Assembly (NCBI GenBank): GCA_013334745.1 | Contig: JAAXWY010000016.1 | Coordinates: forward strand, 1 to 42,889 | Length of the DNA: 42,889 nucleotides | From: Coriobacteriia bacterium | Lineage (GTDB): Bacteria; Actinomycetota; Coriobacteriia; Anaerosomatales; JAAXUF01 | Reading direction: 5' to 3' | Shown here: piece by piece, positions 7,579 to 17,514 of the stretch | Layout: the number at the start of each line of letters is the position of its first letter | How positions within the stretch are numbered: the stretch's first letter is position 1 | Made by a program: the position numbers and the translations under genes | The notes under the pieces: model-generated | Database searches by the model: none | The model's input: only the letters and a program-made list of their open reading frames with translations | Told to the model about the DNA's origin: nothing

Positions 7579-9476
7579 TACGGCAGCCCAGGAGCCGAGA
7601 GCGCCTCACGAGCAGCACCCTTGTCGGTCTCCCCTGCCAGCACGCGTTGCACGTGCGTGTGCGTGCGGTCGAGCGCGGCTGCCTCCTCGGCGGTTCGCTG
7701 TGCTGCGGCCCTGAGTTGCTCGTCGCCGAGCCGCTCGCCTATCCGCGCCTGCAGACCCGCAAGCCACGCAAGAGCCGCGTAGTCGTTGGGTGCGACGACG
7801 AGCGTCCGCGCGAAGTCCTCTGCAGCGAGGTCGTAAGCCGTGCGGACTGATTCGTCGTCGAAGCCGTCGGCGCCGGCCATGAGCACCGCGTTTTCGGCAC
7901 TCGCCTGCGCCGCCGCGCGCGAGTACTTCACCGAGAGCGGATTGAGCGCCGCAGCCTCGAGCGCCAGATCGTGCGACGCGCCGAAGTCGCCGGTGTAGTA
8001 GACCTCGCGGGCAGCAAGGAAGGTCGAGTCAGCAGCGATCAGCCGGTACGAGCCGTAGGCACCGGCGACGAGTAGCGCGCCGAACACGGCTACCGCAGCC
8101 GCGCCGGCCCAGGTCTGCACTGAGACGCGACGTGCGCGAGGTGCGGAGATGGCACCCAGCAGCAGCCAGAACGGGACCGTTGAGGCGAGCATCGCAACGT
8201 TGAAGACAGCTTGGATGCTGAAACCGAGCGCACCCGCCCACACCGCACACTGCATGATATCGAGTGCGGCGGTTGCATCGTCTGTCCGCCAAGGTCGTGC
8301 CCGCCATAGACCGAACGCCAGCGCCGACAGCAACAGCAGCGCCCCGATCACGCCGGTCGTCGTCGCGTACTGCAGCACCCAGTTGTGTGCGTTGGAGTTG
8401 GTCGCGGTCTCGCCGAACACCTCCATGTAGCGGTCGGGTCGCTCGAGACGAAACGCGGCGAGGAAGCTATCGGGGCCCCATCCCAGAATCGGCTTGGCTC
8501 CGGCGGCGTTGGCGCTGGTCTGCATGAGCAGAATGCGACCCGAGCTGGTCTCAGTGAGGCTCGAGCCCCACAAGCGCAGGCCGCGAGAGGTCGCGAATGT
8601 GGTCACCGCAACGATGAGCACCACACCAGCGACCACCACAAGGCCGGCGATCAGCGCGGGGTTCATGCGACGCCGTGCGGGCGTGCTCGACGACGTGGCG
8701 TCCTCGGCCACCGCGTCGCTCGCGCGCTGCCGCGCAGCAAGCCACAGCGCGAGGCCCACCGCTAGCTCGATGACGGCCGCGAGCCACGCGCCCTGCGAGT
8801 ACGTCGCGTACAGCGCCGCGAGCGCGAGCACGGCGCACACCCACCACGCGATACGGACCACGAGGTTCTCGGCGGTCAGCGCGAGGCCGATGGCGATCGG
8901 CAGCGCAAGAACAAGCAGCGCTGCAAGGAAGTTGGGGTTACTCAGACTCGCGAACGCCGATCCCAGATAGAGACTCGATCCGCTCACAAGGTAGTTCGTG
9001 GGGTCCAACTTAAGTGTCTGCAACAGCCCGTGGACGCTGAGCAGCGCCGAGCCGAGCACAAGCGCCCCACCGATCCGCCGCACGAACCGCTTCGAGCGCC
9101 CAAGCTGCAGCCCCAAGCCAAACAGCAGCGCGTACAGCACCACGGTCACAGCGCCTTCGAGCCGCTCGGACTGTCCGAGCCACACGATCGGCGAGCCAGC
9201 CAGCGCAGCCGAGACGAGCGCCCACACACTCAACCCGCCGAGCAGCGCCCACGTGACGTCAACGCCGAGCGGATTGCCTCGCCACACGAGCCACGAGACG
9301 AGTACCCAGGCGAGCGCCACGCCGACGAGCGCGACCGCGAACCGCGGTAGCGCGACGTCGTCGTAGGTGAACTGCTGGGCACTGATGCCAAGCCCGGTGA
9401 GGTTGGTCCACACGACCGCGACGAGGAAGACCATCCCGGCTGCGACCCAGGCGGCTGCGTTGGCGATACGGGTCAT
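7578..9476 (-). CDS. O-antigen ligase/polymerase-like membrane protein with TPR-like tail (paralog 1)
   Basis: 632 aa, ATG at 9476. About ten or more hydrophobic segments cover residues 1-470, with a Wzy_C-type loop (GWGPDSFLAAFRLERPDRY, then TATNSNAHNWVLQYA) facing the outside; in the O-antigen ligase/polymerase superfamily this loop holds the catalytic Arg and His. The soluble C-terminus (about 500-632) is helical and Ala-rich with TPR-like phrases such as NDYAALAWLAGLQARIG. The gene has a full-length paralog at 11142-13040 that keeps the same order of parts and even ends alike (APGLP, VPRLP). Expected role: joining or polymerising lipid-linked glycan outside the membrane. It begins six bases after leuA, so it is probably cotranscribed with it, and ends coupled to a glycosyltransferase. 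Confidence 0.82.
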   Translation of the reverse strand: MTRIANAAAWVAAGMVFLVAVVWTNLTGLGISAQQFTYDDVALPRFAVALVGVALAWVLVSWLVWRGNPLGVDVTWALLGGLSVWALVSAALAGSPIVWLGQSERLEGAVTVVLYALLFGLGLQLGRSKRFVRRIGGALVLGSALLSVHGLLQTLKLDPTNYLVSGSSLYLGSAFASLSNPNFLAALLVLALPIAIGLALTAENLVVRIAWWVCAVLALAALYATYSQGAWLAAVIELAVGLALWLAARQRASDAVAEDATSSSTPARRRMNPALIAGLVVVAGVVLIVAVTTFATSRGLRLWGSSLTETSSGRILLMQTSANAAGAKPILGWGPDSFLAAFRLERPDRYMEVFGETATNSNAHNWVLQYATTTGVIGALLLLSALAFGLWRARPWRTDDATAALDIMQCAVWAGALGFSIQAVFNVAMLASTVPFWLLLGAISAPRARRVSVQTWAGAAAVAVFGALLVAGAYGSYRLIAADSTFLAAREVYYTGDFGASHDLALEAAALNPLSVKYSRAAAQASAENAVLMAGADGFDDESVRTAYDLAAEDFARTLVVAPNDYAALAWLAGLQARIGERLGDEQLRAAAQRTAEEAAALDRTHTHVQRVLAGETDKGAAREALSAPGLP

Positions 9477-9482
9477 GCGGCG

Positions 9483-11024
9483 CTACAGCTCCTCTTCGAC
9501 CGTCTTCTTCTCGGCGACGAGCAGCCTGTTCAGCGCATTGGTGTACGCCTTGGCTGCAGCCACAAGGATATCCGAGTGCGCTCCTCGGCCGGTGAAGACG
9601 TTGCCATCGCCCGCCGTGACGCGGATCGTGACCTCGCCCAAAGCGTCGATGCCGCGCGTGACGGCCTGCACCCGGAACTCGGTCAGCTCGTTGTCCACGT
9701 CCACGATGCGGTTGATCGCCTTGTAGACGGCGTCGACCGGACCGGTGCCGTGGCTCGAGTCGATGAGGTGCTCGCCCTCGGCGGTGATGAGCTCGACGGT
9801 CGCCGTGGGGATACCGGGCTCGCCGCTCGTGAAGTGCACCTGCTCGAGGTGATAGGTCTCGTGCAGGGTGCGCTCCGTCTCGCCCACAAGTGCCTCGAGG
9901 TCCTCGTCGAAGACCTCCTTCTTCTTGTCGGCCAAATCGAGGAACGCGGTGTGCACGCGCTCGAACTCGTCCTCGGGCAGCGAGAAGCCGAGCTCCTCGA
10001 GGCGGTGCTTGAGCGCGTGGCGCCCGCTGCGCGCGGTGAGCACGATCGACGAGCCGCCGGCACCCACATCGGCCGGGTCGATGATCTCGTAGGTCGAGCG
10101 CTCCTTGAGCACGCCATCCTGGTGGATGCCGCTGCTGTGTGCGAACGCGTTGGCGCCGACGATGGCCTTGTTGGGCTGCACGACGATGCCGGTGATGCTG
10201 CTCACGAGGCGCGAGGCGCGGATGATCTCGCGGGTGTTGATCTCGGTGCGCACGCCGAGGATGTCGCCGCGCTGGCGGATGGCCATCACGACCTCCTCCA
10301 TCGACGTGTTGCCCGCGCGCTCACCGAGACCGTTGACGGTGCACTCGACCTGGCGTGCGCCCGCCTTCACGCCCGCCAGCGCGTTGGCCGTGGCCATGCC
10401 CAGGTCGTTGTGGCAGTGCACGGCGATCGTGGCGTTCTCGATGCCGCTCACGTGGTTCGCGAGGCCGGCGATGAGCGCGCCGAACTCCTCGGGATACGTG
10501 TAGCCGGTGGTATCGGGGATGTTGACGACGGTTGCGCCGGCGGCGATGGCCGCCTCGACCATGCGGTAGAGGAAGGCCGGCTCTGCTCGGCCGGCATCCT
10601 CGGCGTAGAACTCGACGTCCTCGACGAAGGTGCGGGCGAGCTTGACCGCGGCCACCGCGCGCTCGATGGCCTCGTCGCCCGAGATGCGCAGCTTGTCGCG
10701 CAGGTGGCTTTCGGAGACGCCGATGCCGGTGTGGATGCGCGGGCGTGCGGCGGTCTTGAGCGCGGCGGCTGCCGTCTCGATGTCCTTGGGGATGGCGCGC
10801 GACAGCCCGCAGACCACCGCAGCGTCACCGACCTCAGCGCCGATGCGAGCCACGCTCTCGAAGTCGCCGGGGCTCGAGATCGGGAAACCCGCCTCGATGA
10901 CGTCGACGTTGAGGCGCACGAGCTGGCGCGCGATCTCGAGCTTCTCGTCGGTGTTCATGGATGCGCCCGGCGACTGCTCGCCGTCACGCAGCGTCGTGTC
11001 GAATATGTAGACCTGATCGCTCAT
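9483..11024 (-). CDS. leuA: 2-isopropylmalate synthase
   Basis: 513 aa, ATG at 11024 with GGAG upstream. Condenses acetyl-CoA with 2-oxoisovalerate, the first committed step to leucine. Motifs: [14 protein letters not shown] at the N-terminus (metal and substrate site), [15 protein letters not shown] (His-x-His metal ligands) and [16 protein letters not shown], all in the DRE-TIM metallolyase barrel. The C-terminal third (about 370-513) is the LeuA allosteric dimer domain that binds leucine; it includes [19 protein letters not shown]. Length is that of the standard bacterial long form. It sits between two paralogous O-antigen-ligase genes, away from ilvDBNC but on the same strand with only one gap over 100 bases after serA. 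leuC, leuD and leuB are not in the window. Confidence 0.97.
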   Translation of the reverse strand: MSDQVYIFDTTLRDGEQSPGASMNTDEKLEIARQLVRLNVDVIEAGFPISSPGDFESVARIGAEVGDAAVVCGLSRAIPKDIETAAAALKTAARPRIHTGIGVSESHLRDKLRISGDEAIERAVAAVKLARTFVEDVEFYAEDAGRAEPAFLYRMVEAAIAAGATVVNIPDTTGYTYPEEFGALIAGLANHVSGIENATIAVHCHNDLGMATANALAGVKAGARQVECTVNGLGERAGNTSMEEVVMAIRQRGDILGVRTEINTREIIRASRLVSSITGIVVQPNKAIVGANAFAHSSGIHQDGVLKERSTYEIIDPADVGAGGSSIVLTARSGRHALKHRLEELGFSLPEDEFERVHTAFLDLADKKKEVFDEDLEALVGETERTLHETYHLEQVHFTSGEPGIPTATVELITAEGEHLIDSSHGTGPVDAVYKAINRIVDVDNELTEFRVQAVTRGIDALGEVTIRVTAGDGNVFTGRGAHSDILVAAAKAYTNALNRLLVAEKKTVEEEL

Positions 11025-11141
11025 GGTTGTTCACTCCGTCAAGTAGCCCTGCCTACCACAATGACTGTGCCCCGTTACGTGCAGACAATCATCGTCTTCA
11101 ATCATCTGCGTGCGGTCACGGCTCACGTGCGCACGCTGGCG

Positions 11142-13040
11142 CTATGGGAGCCGCGGGACGCCCAGCGCCTGCTGAATGGCCTCAATTGACGTGTCCCCCG
11201 ACGCAAGCGCCCGAACGTTGTCGTGATGCCGATCCAGCGCCTGCGCGCGACCTGCCGTTTCTGCTGACTGCTTCAATAGCTCCGAATCCTTCAGGTAACC
11301 CCCGGCATATGCCTGCATAGCGGCGTACCATGCGCGGGCATGGTAGTCGGCCGGGTGCATCTCCAGAGTCTTGGTGAAGTCCGCATCAGCTATCTCGTAC
11401 AGGGCCCGGACCGTCTCGGGCGGCGCCTCACCAGCAATAGCCCTGAACACTCTGTCGGCGCTGACCTGGGCAAGTGTGCCCGCGTACTTCACGGACGTGG
11501 GGTTGCTGGTCCGCGCTCTCAGCGCGAGCGTCCGGGCGTCGCGATCGGTTTCACCGAGAAAGGCAGCGGTCGCCGCCCCGTGAGCCACATCCGCGGACAC
11601 TACCGACCCTGCGGCCAGAATGGCGGCTCCGGTGGCGACCGCGAAGACGGCCGCGCCGAGCCACCGCCACGTCGCGCCCAGACGAACCTCCGGCGCGGAT
11701 GGTGCCCCAAGCACTCCCAGCAAGACCCAGAAGGGCACAGTAGCTCCTAGAACGGCTACGTTGAAGAGCATGTCCACGACGAAGCCGAGACATCCAATCC
11801 AGATACCTGCCATCAGCAAACCCGACGCATTAGTGCTAGCGCTCGACATGTATCGTCGTGATCGCACGAGCCCAAGCACGATGGCCGTCACGAGAAGCAG
11901 CGCCCCGACAAAACCAACAGTAGCCGCGTACTGGAGTGGCCAAGAATGAGCGTTACTCGATGTTGCCCCTACCCCGAACTCGTCAACGTACGCTTCCGTT
12001 CTGTGCAACCTGAACGCAGGTAGGAACGCATCGGGTCCGTAACCGAACACCGGCCTAGTGGCAGCTGCATCCAGGGCGATTCGAGCCGTCAAGACGCGCT
12101 CGCCAGCGCTATTGCGAAGCGCGAGTGCATCCTGAACGCGGCTGACAACGTTCGTTTCCGCCGATCCCCACACGGAGACGATGACGAGTATCACAAGTAC
12201 GGCTGACGCAACTGCGAGAACGGGACCCGACGAGGAGACCGCCGAATCGAGACCCTTGTCCCGCGCGCGACTTCGGAAGTAATACACGGAGATCAGAATC
12301 ACCTCGAGCGCCGCTGCCAGCCATGCGGCGCGAGTAAACGTGAGGAAGAGCGCGCCGCCGACCAGCATGGTGGCGCCCCCCCACGCCCAGCGGCGAGCGG
12401 TTGCCTGACTTCCTATGGTCAGCATGATTGAGATGGGCAGTGCCAGCACGAGTAGCCCAGCCAGGTAGTTTGGGTTGCCCATAGTCGCGAAAGCGCGCCG
12501 CATGGAGAAGCCGTAGCCCTCCCATGTGTAGTTTGCAGGATCGATTCCCATCCACTGCGCGACGCCGTACAACGCCAGCACCGCTGCAGAGACGACAACC
12601 GCCGTCGCAAGCACCCGCGCCGCCCTCACGTGACGCACCACCTGCAGCCCGATGCCATACAAGAGACAGTAGATGACAACGCTGACCGCGCCCTCGAGCC
12701 GCTCGGACTGTCCGAGCACAGCGAGCAAACGGTGTGGAGACAACGCGGTCGACAGCATGGCCCAGCAGGCCAAGGCCGCCAGAGCCGCCCAGACCAAGTC
12801 GAATCGCAGCGACGGGCCGTCTTGCATACCGATCGCAAACCACGCGAGCCACGCGGCACACACCAGCACAGCCGCGATGGCCAACCGAGGGAGCGCAATC
12901 GGATCGGAGAGCATCGATGTCCCGCCTACACCGATGGCGCTCAGGTTACCGCTCACAAGAATCACAAGGACGACCATGCCGGCAACTATCAACAATGGGA
13001 TTCTAGCCATTCGCTCGCTCATGTGGCCCCTAACGGGCAT
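11142..13040 (-). CDS. O-antigen ligase/polymerase-like membrane protein with TPR-like tail (paralog 2)
   Basis: 632 aa from ATG 13040, three bases after the serA stop. An internal ATG at 13022 (MSERMARIP) has AGGGG at good spacing and may be the true start; the segment from MARIP aligns with the start of paralog 1. Same plan as paralog 1: many membrane segments, the outer loop YGPDAFLPAFRLHRTEAY then TSSNAHSWPLQYAAT, and a C-terminal helical repeat region (YHARAWYAAMQAYAGGY). By eye its base composition is less GC-biased than its neighbours, with more A/T third positions, which could mean different ancestry or relaxed selection. Probably works in glycan polymerisation or ligation. It lies between serA and leuA, an odd place for such a gene. 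Confidence 0.8.
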   Translation of the reverse strand: MPVRGHMSERMARIPLLIVAGMVVLVILVSGNLSAIGVGGTSMLSDPIALPRLAIAAVLVCAAWLAWFAIGMQDGPSLRFDLVWAALAALACWAMLSTALSPHRLLAVLGQSERLEGAVSVVIYCLLYGIGLQVVRHVRAARVLATAVVVSAAVLALYGVAQWMGIDPANYTWEGYGFSMRRAFATMGNPNYLAGLLVLALPISIMLTIGSQATARRWAWGGATMLVGGALFLTFTRAAWLAAALEVILISVYYFRSRARDKGLDSAVSSSGPVLAVASAVLVILVIVSVWGSAETNVVSRVQDALALRNSAGERVLTARIALDAAATRPVFGYGPDAFLPAFRLHRTEAYVDEFGVGATSSNAHSWPLQYAATVGFVGALLLVTAIVLGLVRSRRYMSSASTNASGLLMAGIWIGCLGFVVDMLFNVAVLGATVPFWVLLGVLGAPSAPEVRLGATWRWLGAAVFAVATGAAILAAGSVVSADVAHGAATAAFLGETDRDARTLALRARTSNPTSVKYAGTLAQVSADRVFRAIAGEAPPETVRALYEIADADFTKTLEMHPADYHARAWYAAMQAYAGGYLKDSELLKQSAETAGRAQALDRHHDNVRALASGDTSIEAIQQALGVPRLP

Positions 13041-13043
13041 CGG

Positions 13044-14624
13044 CTACAGCTCCACGTACCAGGCGTCGTCGACATCGAGATCGGTTGCGATGTGTGCGAG
13101 CGTCTCAGGCGACAGCGGCGAGTCGAGGTTCAGACCCATCAGCGCGGTACCGCCGGCCTCGAGGCGACCGACGTCCATCGTCGCGATGTTGACCTCGGCC
13201 TCTCCAACGATCGTACCGACCTTGCCGATGACACCCGGACGGTCCTTGTACTGGAAGAACGCCATGTTCTTGCTGGGCGCCATGTCGAGCTCGTAGCCGA
13301 GCATGGAGACGATGCGGGGCTGATCGCGCTTGCCGAGCAGGGCCGCGCCGATGTCGATGGGGCCGTGCGGCGTGACGGCGCGCAGGACGAGCATCGACAC
13401 GAAGTCGTGCGTCTCGGCGCGCTTGGTCTCGGTGATCTTGATGCCGCGCTGCTCGGCGAGGTACTCGGCGTTGACGAAGTTGACGCCCTCGTCGCTCGCG
13501 CGGGTGAGCAGGCCCTTGACCGCGGCCGTGCGCACGATGCGCGTGTCGTCGTCGGCGAGCTGGCCGATCGTGAGGATGTCGAGCTCCTCGACGCCACCGC
13601 GCGCGATCTGCGCGAGCATCGTTCCGAGGTCCTGCGCGAGGTCGATGTAGGGTCCGACCTTCTCCATGACCTCCTGCGGCACGGGCGCGACATTGACGGC
13701 GGTCGGGACCATGCGGCCCTCGAGGCCGAGCACCACGTACTCGGCGATCTGCTCGCCGGCACGGTCCTGCGCCTCAGCGGTCGACGCACCCAGATGCGGG
13801 GTGAGCACGACGTTGTCGAACTCGATGAGCGGACTGTCGGTGCACGGCTCGACCTCGAACACGTCGATGCCGGCGCCGGCGACCTTGCCTGCGCGCACCG
13901 CGTCGGCGAGCGCCTCGACCTGGTAGATGCCGCCGCGCGCGGTGTTGACCAGGCGCACGCCGTCCTTCATCTTCGCGAACTGCTCGGCGCCGAACATGCC
14001 GATCGTCTCTTTGGTCTTGGGCAGGTGCACCGTGATGAAGTCGGCGACCGGCAGCATCTCGTCGATCGTCTCGTAGAGGGTGACGCCCATCTTGGCGGCG
14101 CGCTCCTCGGAGGTGTACGGATCGAAACCGATGAGCTTCATGCCGAAGCCGCGTGCGCGCTCGGCGACGAGCGAGCCGATACGACCCAGGCCGATGACGG
14201 CGAGCGTCTTCTCGTAGAGCTCGGTGCCGGTGAACTTCGAGCGCTCCCACTTGCCGGCATGCATCGAGGCGTTGGCCTGCGGCGTCTTGCGCGCGATGGC
14301 GAGCATGAGCGCGAGCGTCTGCTCGGCGGCTGACACGATGTTGGACGTCGGCGCGTTACACACGATGACGCCACGCGAGGTGGCCGCGTCGACGTCGACG
14401 TTATCCACGCCGACCCCGGCGCGACCGATGATCTTGAGATTCACGCCGGCCTCGATGACCTCACGAGTTGCCTGCGTTGCCGAACGCACGACGAGCGCGT
14501 CGTACGCCGGAATCGCGGCCACGAGCTCCTCGGGCGTCAGATCGGTCTTCACGTCGACATCGAACTTCGACTTCAGGAGCTCGATGCCACTAGCGGCGAT
14601 CTGCTCGGCGACAAGTACCTTCAT
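13044..14624 (-). CDS. serA: D-3-phosphoglycerate dehydrogenase
   Basis: 526 aa. I chose ATG 14624 (MKVLVAEQIAASGIELL), with AGGGG about 8 nt upstream; the longer frame to 14699 would run into the aminotransferase gene. Oxidises 3-phosphoglycerate to 3-phosphohydroxypyruvate with NAD, the first step to serine. The NAD-binding fold has GLGRIGSLVAERARGFGMKL; the catalytic Arg lies in LVNTARGGIYQVEAL and the catalytic His in PHLGASTAEAQDRAG. The long form is present: an intervening ASB-type domain (about 320-450) and a C-terminal ACT domain (about 455-526, VNIATMDVGRLEAGGTALMG) that usually senses serine. It lies 10 bases after the aminotransferase gene, so the pair likely makes two successive serine steps. 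Confidence 0.97.
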   Translation of the reverse strand: MKVLVAEQIAASGIELLKSKFDVDVKTDLTPEELVAAIPAYDALVVRSATQATREVIEAGVNLKIIGRAGVGVDNVDVDAATSRGVIVCNAPTSNIVSAAEQTLALMLAIARKTPQANASMHAGKWERSKFTGTELYEKTLAVIGLGRIGSLVAERARGFGMKLIGFDPYTSEERAAKMGVTLYETIDEMLPVADFITVHLPKTKETIGMFGAEQFAKMKDGVRLVNTARGGIYQVEALADAVRAGKVAGAGIDVFEVEPCTDSPLIEFDNVVLTPHLGASTAEAQDRAGEQIAEYVVLGLEGRMVPTAVNVAPVPQEVMEKVGPYIDLAQDLGTMLAQIARGGVEELDILTIGQLADDDTRIVRTAAVKGLLTRASDEGVNFVNAEYLAEQRGIKITETKRAETHDFVSMLVLRAVTPHGPIDIGAALLGKRDQPRIVSMLGYELDMAPSKNMAFFQYKDRPGVIGKVGTIVGEAEVNIATMDVGRLEAGGTALMGLNLDSPLSPETLAHIATDLDVDDAWYVEL

Positions 14625-14634
14625 GCGTGGTCCC

Positions 14635-15780
14635 CTACCCTTCCATGAATACTGACTCGGCCGCGACGACGCCGGCGCCGCGGGTGAACTCGTAGCCAAG
14701 CTCAGCGAGCGTCATCTCGAGCGCCGTGAGCGTGGTGATGATGTCGAACTGACCGAAGTAGCCCAGGTGGCCGATCCGGATGATCTTGCCGACGTAGTCG
14801 TCCTGGCCGCCGGCGATGGTGACGCCGTACTTGTTCTTGAGGATGCTGACGACCTTCTTGCCGTCGATGCCGTCGGGCACCCACGCCGGCGTCACGGCGC
14901 TGCCGCGACCCTCGGGCGGAGCGAAGAGCCTCAGGCCGAGCGCCTCACAGCCGCGGCGCGTGGCCTCGGCGAGCTGGGAGTGCCGGGCGATCGTGTTCTC
15001 GATGCCCTCCTCGCGGATCATCTTGAGCGACTCGTTGAGGCCGAGCACGAGCGTGACGGCCGGAGTGAACGGCGTCGTGTCCTTGGCGACGTTCTTCTGA
15101 TAGCTCATCCAGTCGAAGTAGAACTTGGGAAGCGTGGAGCGCTCGTAGGCCTTCCACGCCTTCTTGGAGACGGTACAGGCAGCCAGACCCGGCGGAAGCA
15201 TGAGCCCCTTCTGCGAGCCGGTCATGACGACGTCCAGGCCCCACTCGTCGGTCTTGCACTCGACGGCACCGATGCCGGTGATCGAGTCGACGATGAGCAC
15301 GACATCTTCCATCGGTCCCACGATCTCGCCGATCGCCTTGACGTCGTTGAGCACACCGCTGGAGGTCTCGGACTGCGTCACGATGACGCCGCGCGCCTCG
15401 GGGTGCGCCTCAAGCGCCGCCGCGATGTCGGCCGGACGAACGACCTCGGTCCAGCCGTACGCGAGATCGACGACGGTCAGACCGTAGGTCTCGGCGATCT
15501 TCTTCTGGCGGTCACCGAACTTGCCGTTGCGGCACACGATGACCGTGTCTCCCGCCGAGAAGCAGTTCACGATCGCGGCTTCCATGACGCCCGTGCCGGA
15601 GCACGCGAACAGGAGCACGTCACCTTCGGTCTGGAAGACGTACTTCAGGCCGTTGATGGACTCGGCGAACGCCGCCGAGAAGTCTGGCGTGCGGTGGTGG
15701 ATGATCGGTGCGGCCATGGTGAGCATGACCTCGGCGGGTACGGGGGTCGGACCCGGCGTCATCAGGTACTTCTTCTGCAT
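14635..15780 (-). CDS. Class V PLP aminotransferase (serine/alanine-glyoxylate type)
   Basis: 381 aa from ATG 15780 (MQKKYLMTPGPTPVPAEVM), with AGGAG 8 nt upstream; a longer frame to 15864 lacks homology. The MTPGPTPVP opening is typical of the serine-pyruvate/alanine-glyoxylate subgroup, VDSITGIGAVE carries the Asp that contacts the pyridine nitrogen, and TGSQKGLMLPPGL carries the PLP-binding Lys. Because it directly precedes serA, the best inference is that it aminates 3-phosphohydroxypyruvate or a related 2-oxoacid in serine or glycine metabolism, standing in for a classical SerC; the alternative is an alanine/serine-glyoxylate aminotransferase. No serB-like phosphatase is seen nearby. Confidence 0.88.
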   Translation of the reverse strand: MQKKYLMTPGPTPVPAEVMLTMAAPIIHHRTPDFSAAFAESINGLKYVFQTEGDVLLFACSGTGVMEAAIVNCFSAGDTVIVCRNGKFGDRQKKIAETYGLTVVDLAYGWTEVVRPADIAAALEAHPEARGVIVTQSETSSGVLNDVKAIGEIVGPMEDVVLIVDSITGIGAVECKTDEWGLDVVMTGSQKGLMLPPGLAACTVSKKAWKAYERSTLPKFYFDWMSYQKNVAKDTTPFTPAVTLVLGLNESLKMIREEGIENTIARHSQLAEATRRGCEALGLRLFAPPEGRGSAVTPAWVPDGIDGKKVVSILKNKYGVTIAGGQDDYVGKIIRIGHLGYFGQFDIITTLTALEMTLAELGYEFTRGAGVVAAESVFMEG

Positions 15781-15856
15781 GTACGCGCTCCTATCGGTTC
15801 CAGGCATCTGATCTCGGTCCATGGTGCGGGTTGAAGCATCGTGCGAGCGCAGCGAG

Positions 15857-15910
15857 TCGGGCACGACCCGAAGCGAACATCCCGCAGCGGGGGCGGACGC
15901 CGTAGGCGTC
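15857..15910. repeat. Three small perfect inverted repeats in the ilvC to aminotransferase gap
   Basis: The 177-base gap 15781-15957 has no gene but holds TCGGG-CACGA-CCCGA (15857-15871), CCCGC-A-GCGGG (15881-15891) and GACGCC-GTA-GGCGTC (15896-15910) within 54 bases. None is followed by a run of T on either strand, so these are not clear intrinsic terminators. They may be an mRNA processing or attenuation site that sets serA expression apart from ilvC, or a dispersed palindromic repeat. Confidence 0.4.
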
Positions 15911-15957
15911 AGGGCCCCGCGAGGACGTGAGCGCAGGGTTGCGCCCGCCTCGCGTCC

Positions 15958-17512
<1,555 letters not shown>

Positions 17513-17514
17513 GG

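Noticed and set aside
11031-11105. Leader peptide for attenuation upstream of leuA
   Set aside because: A 24-codon frame ends just before leuA, but it has only two Leu codons, no Leu run and no clear terminator follows.
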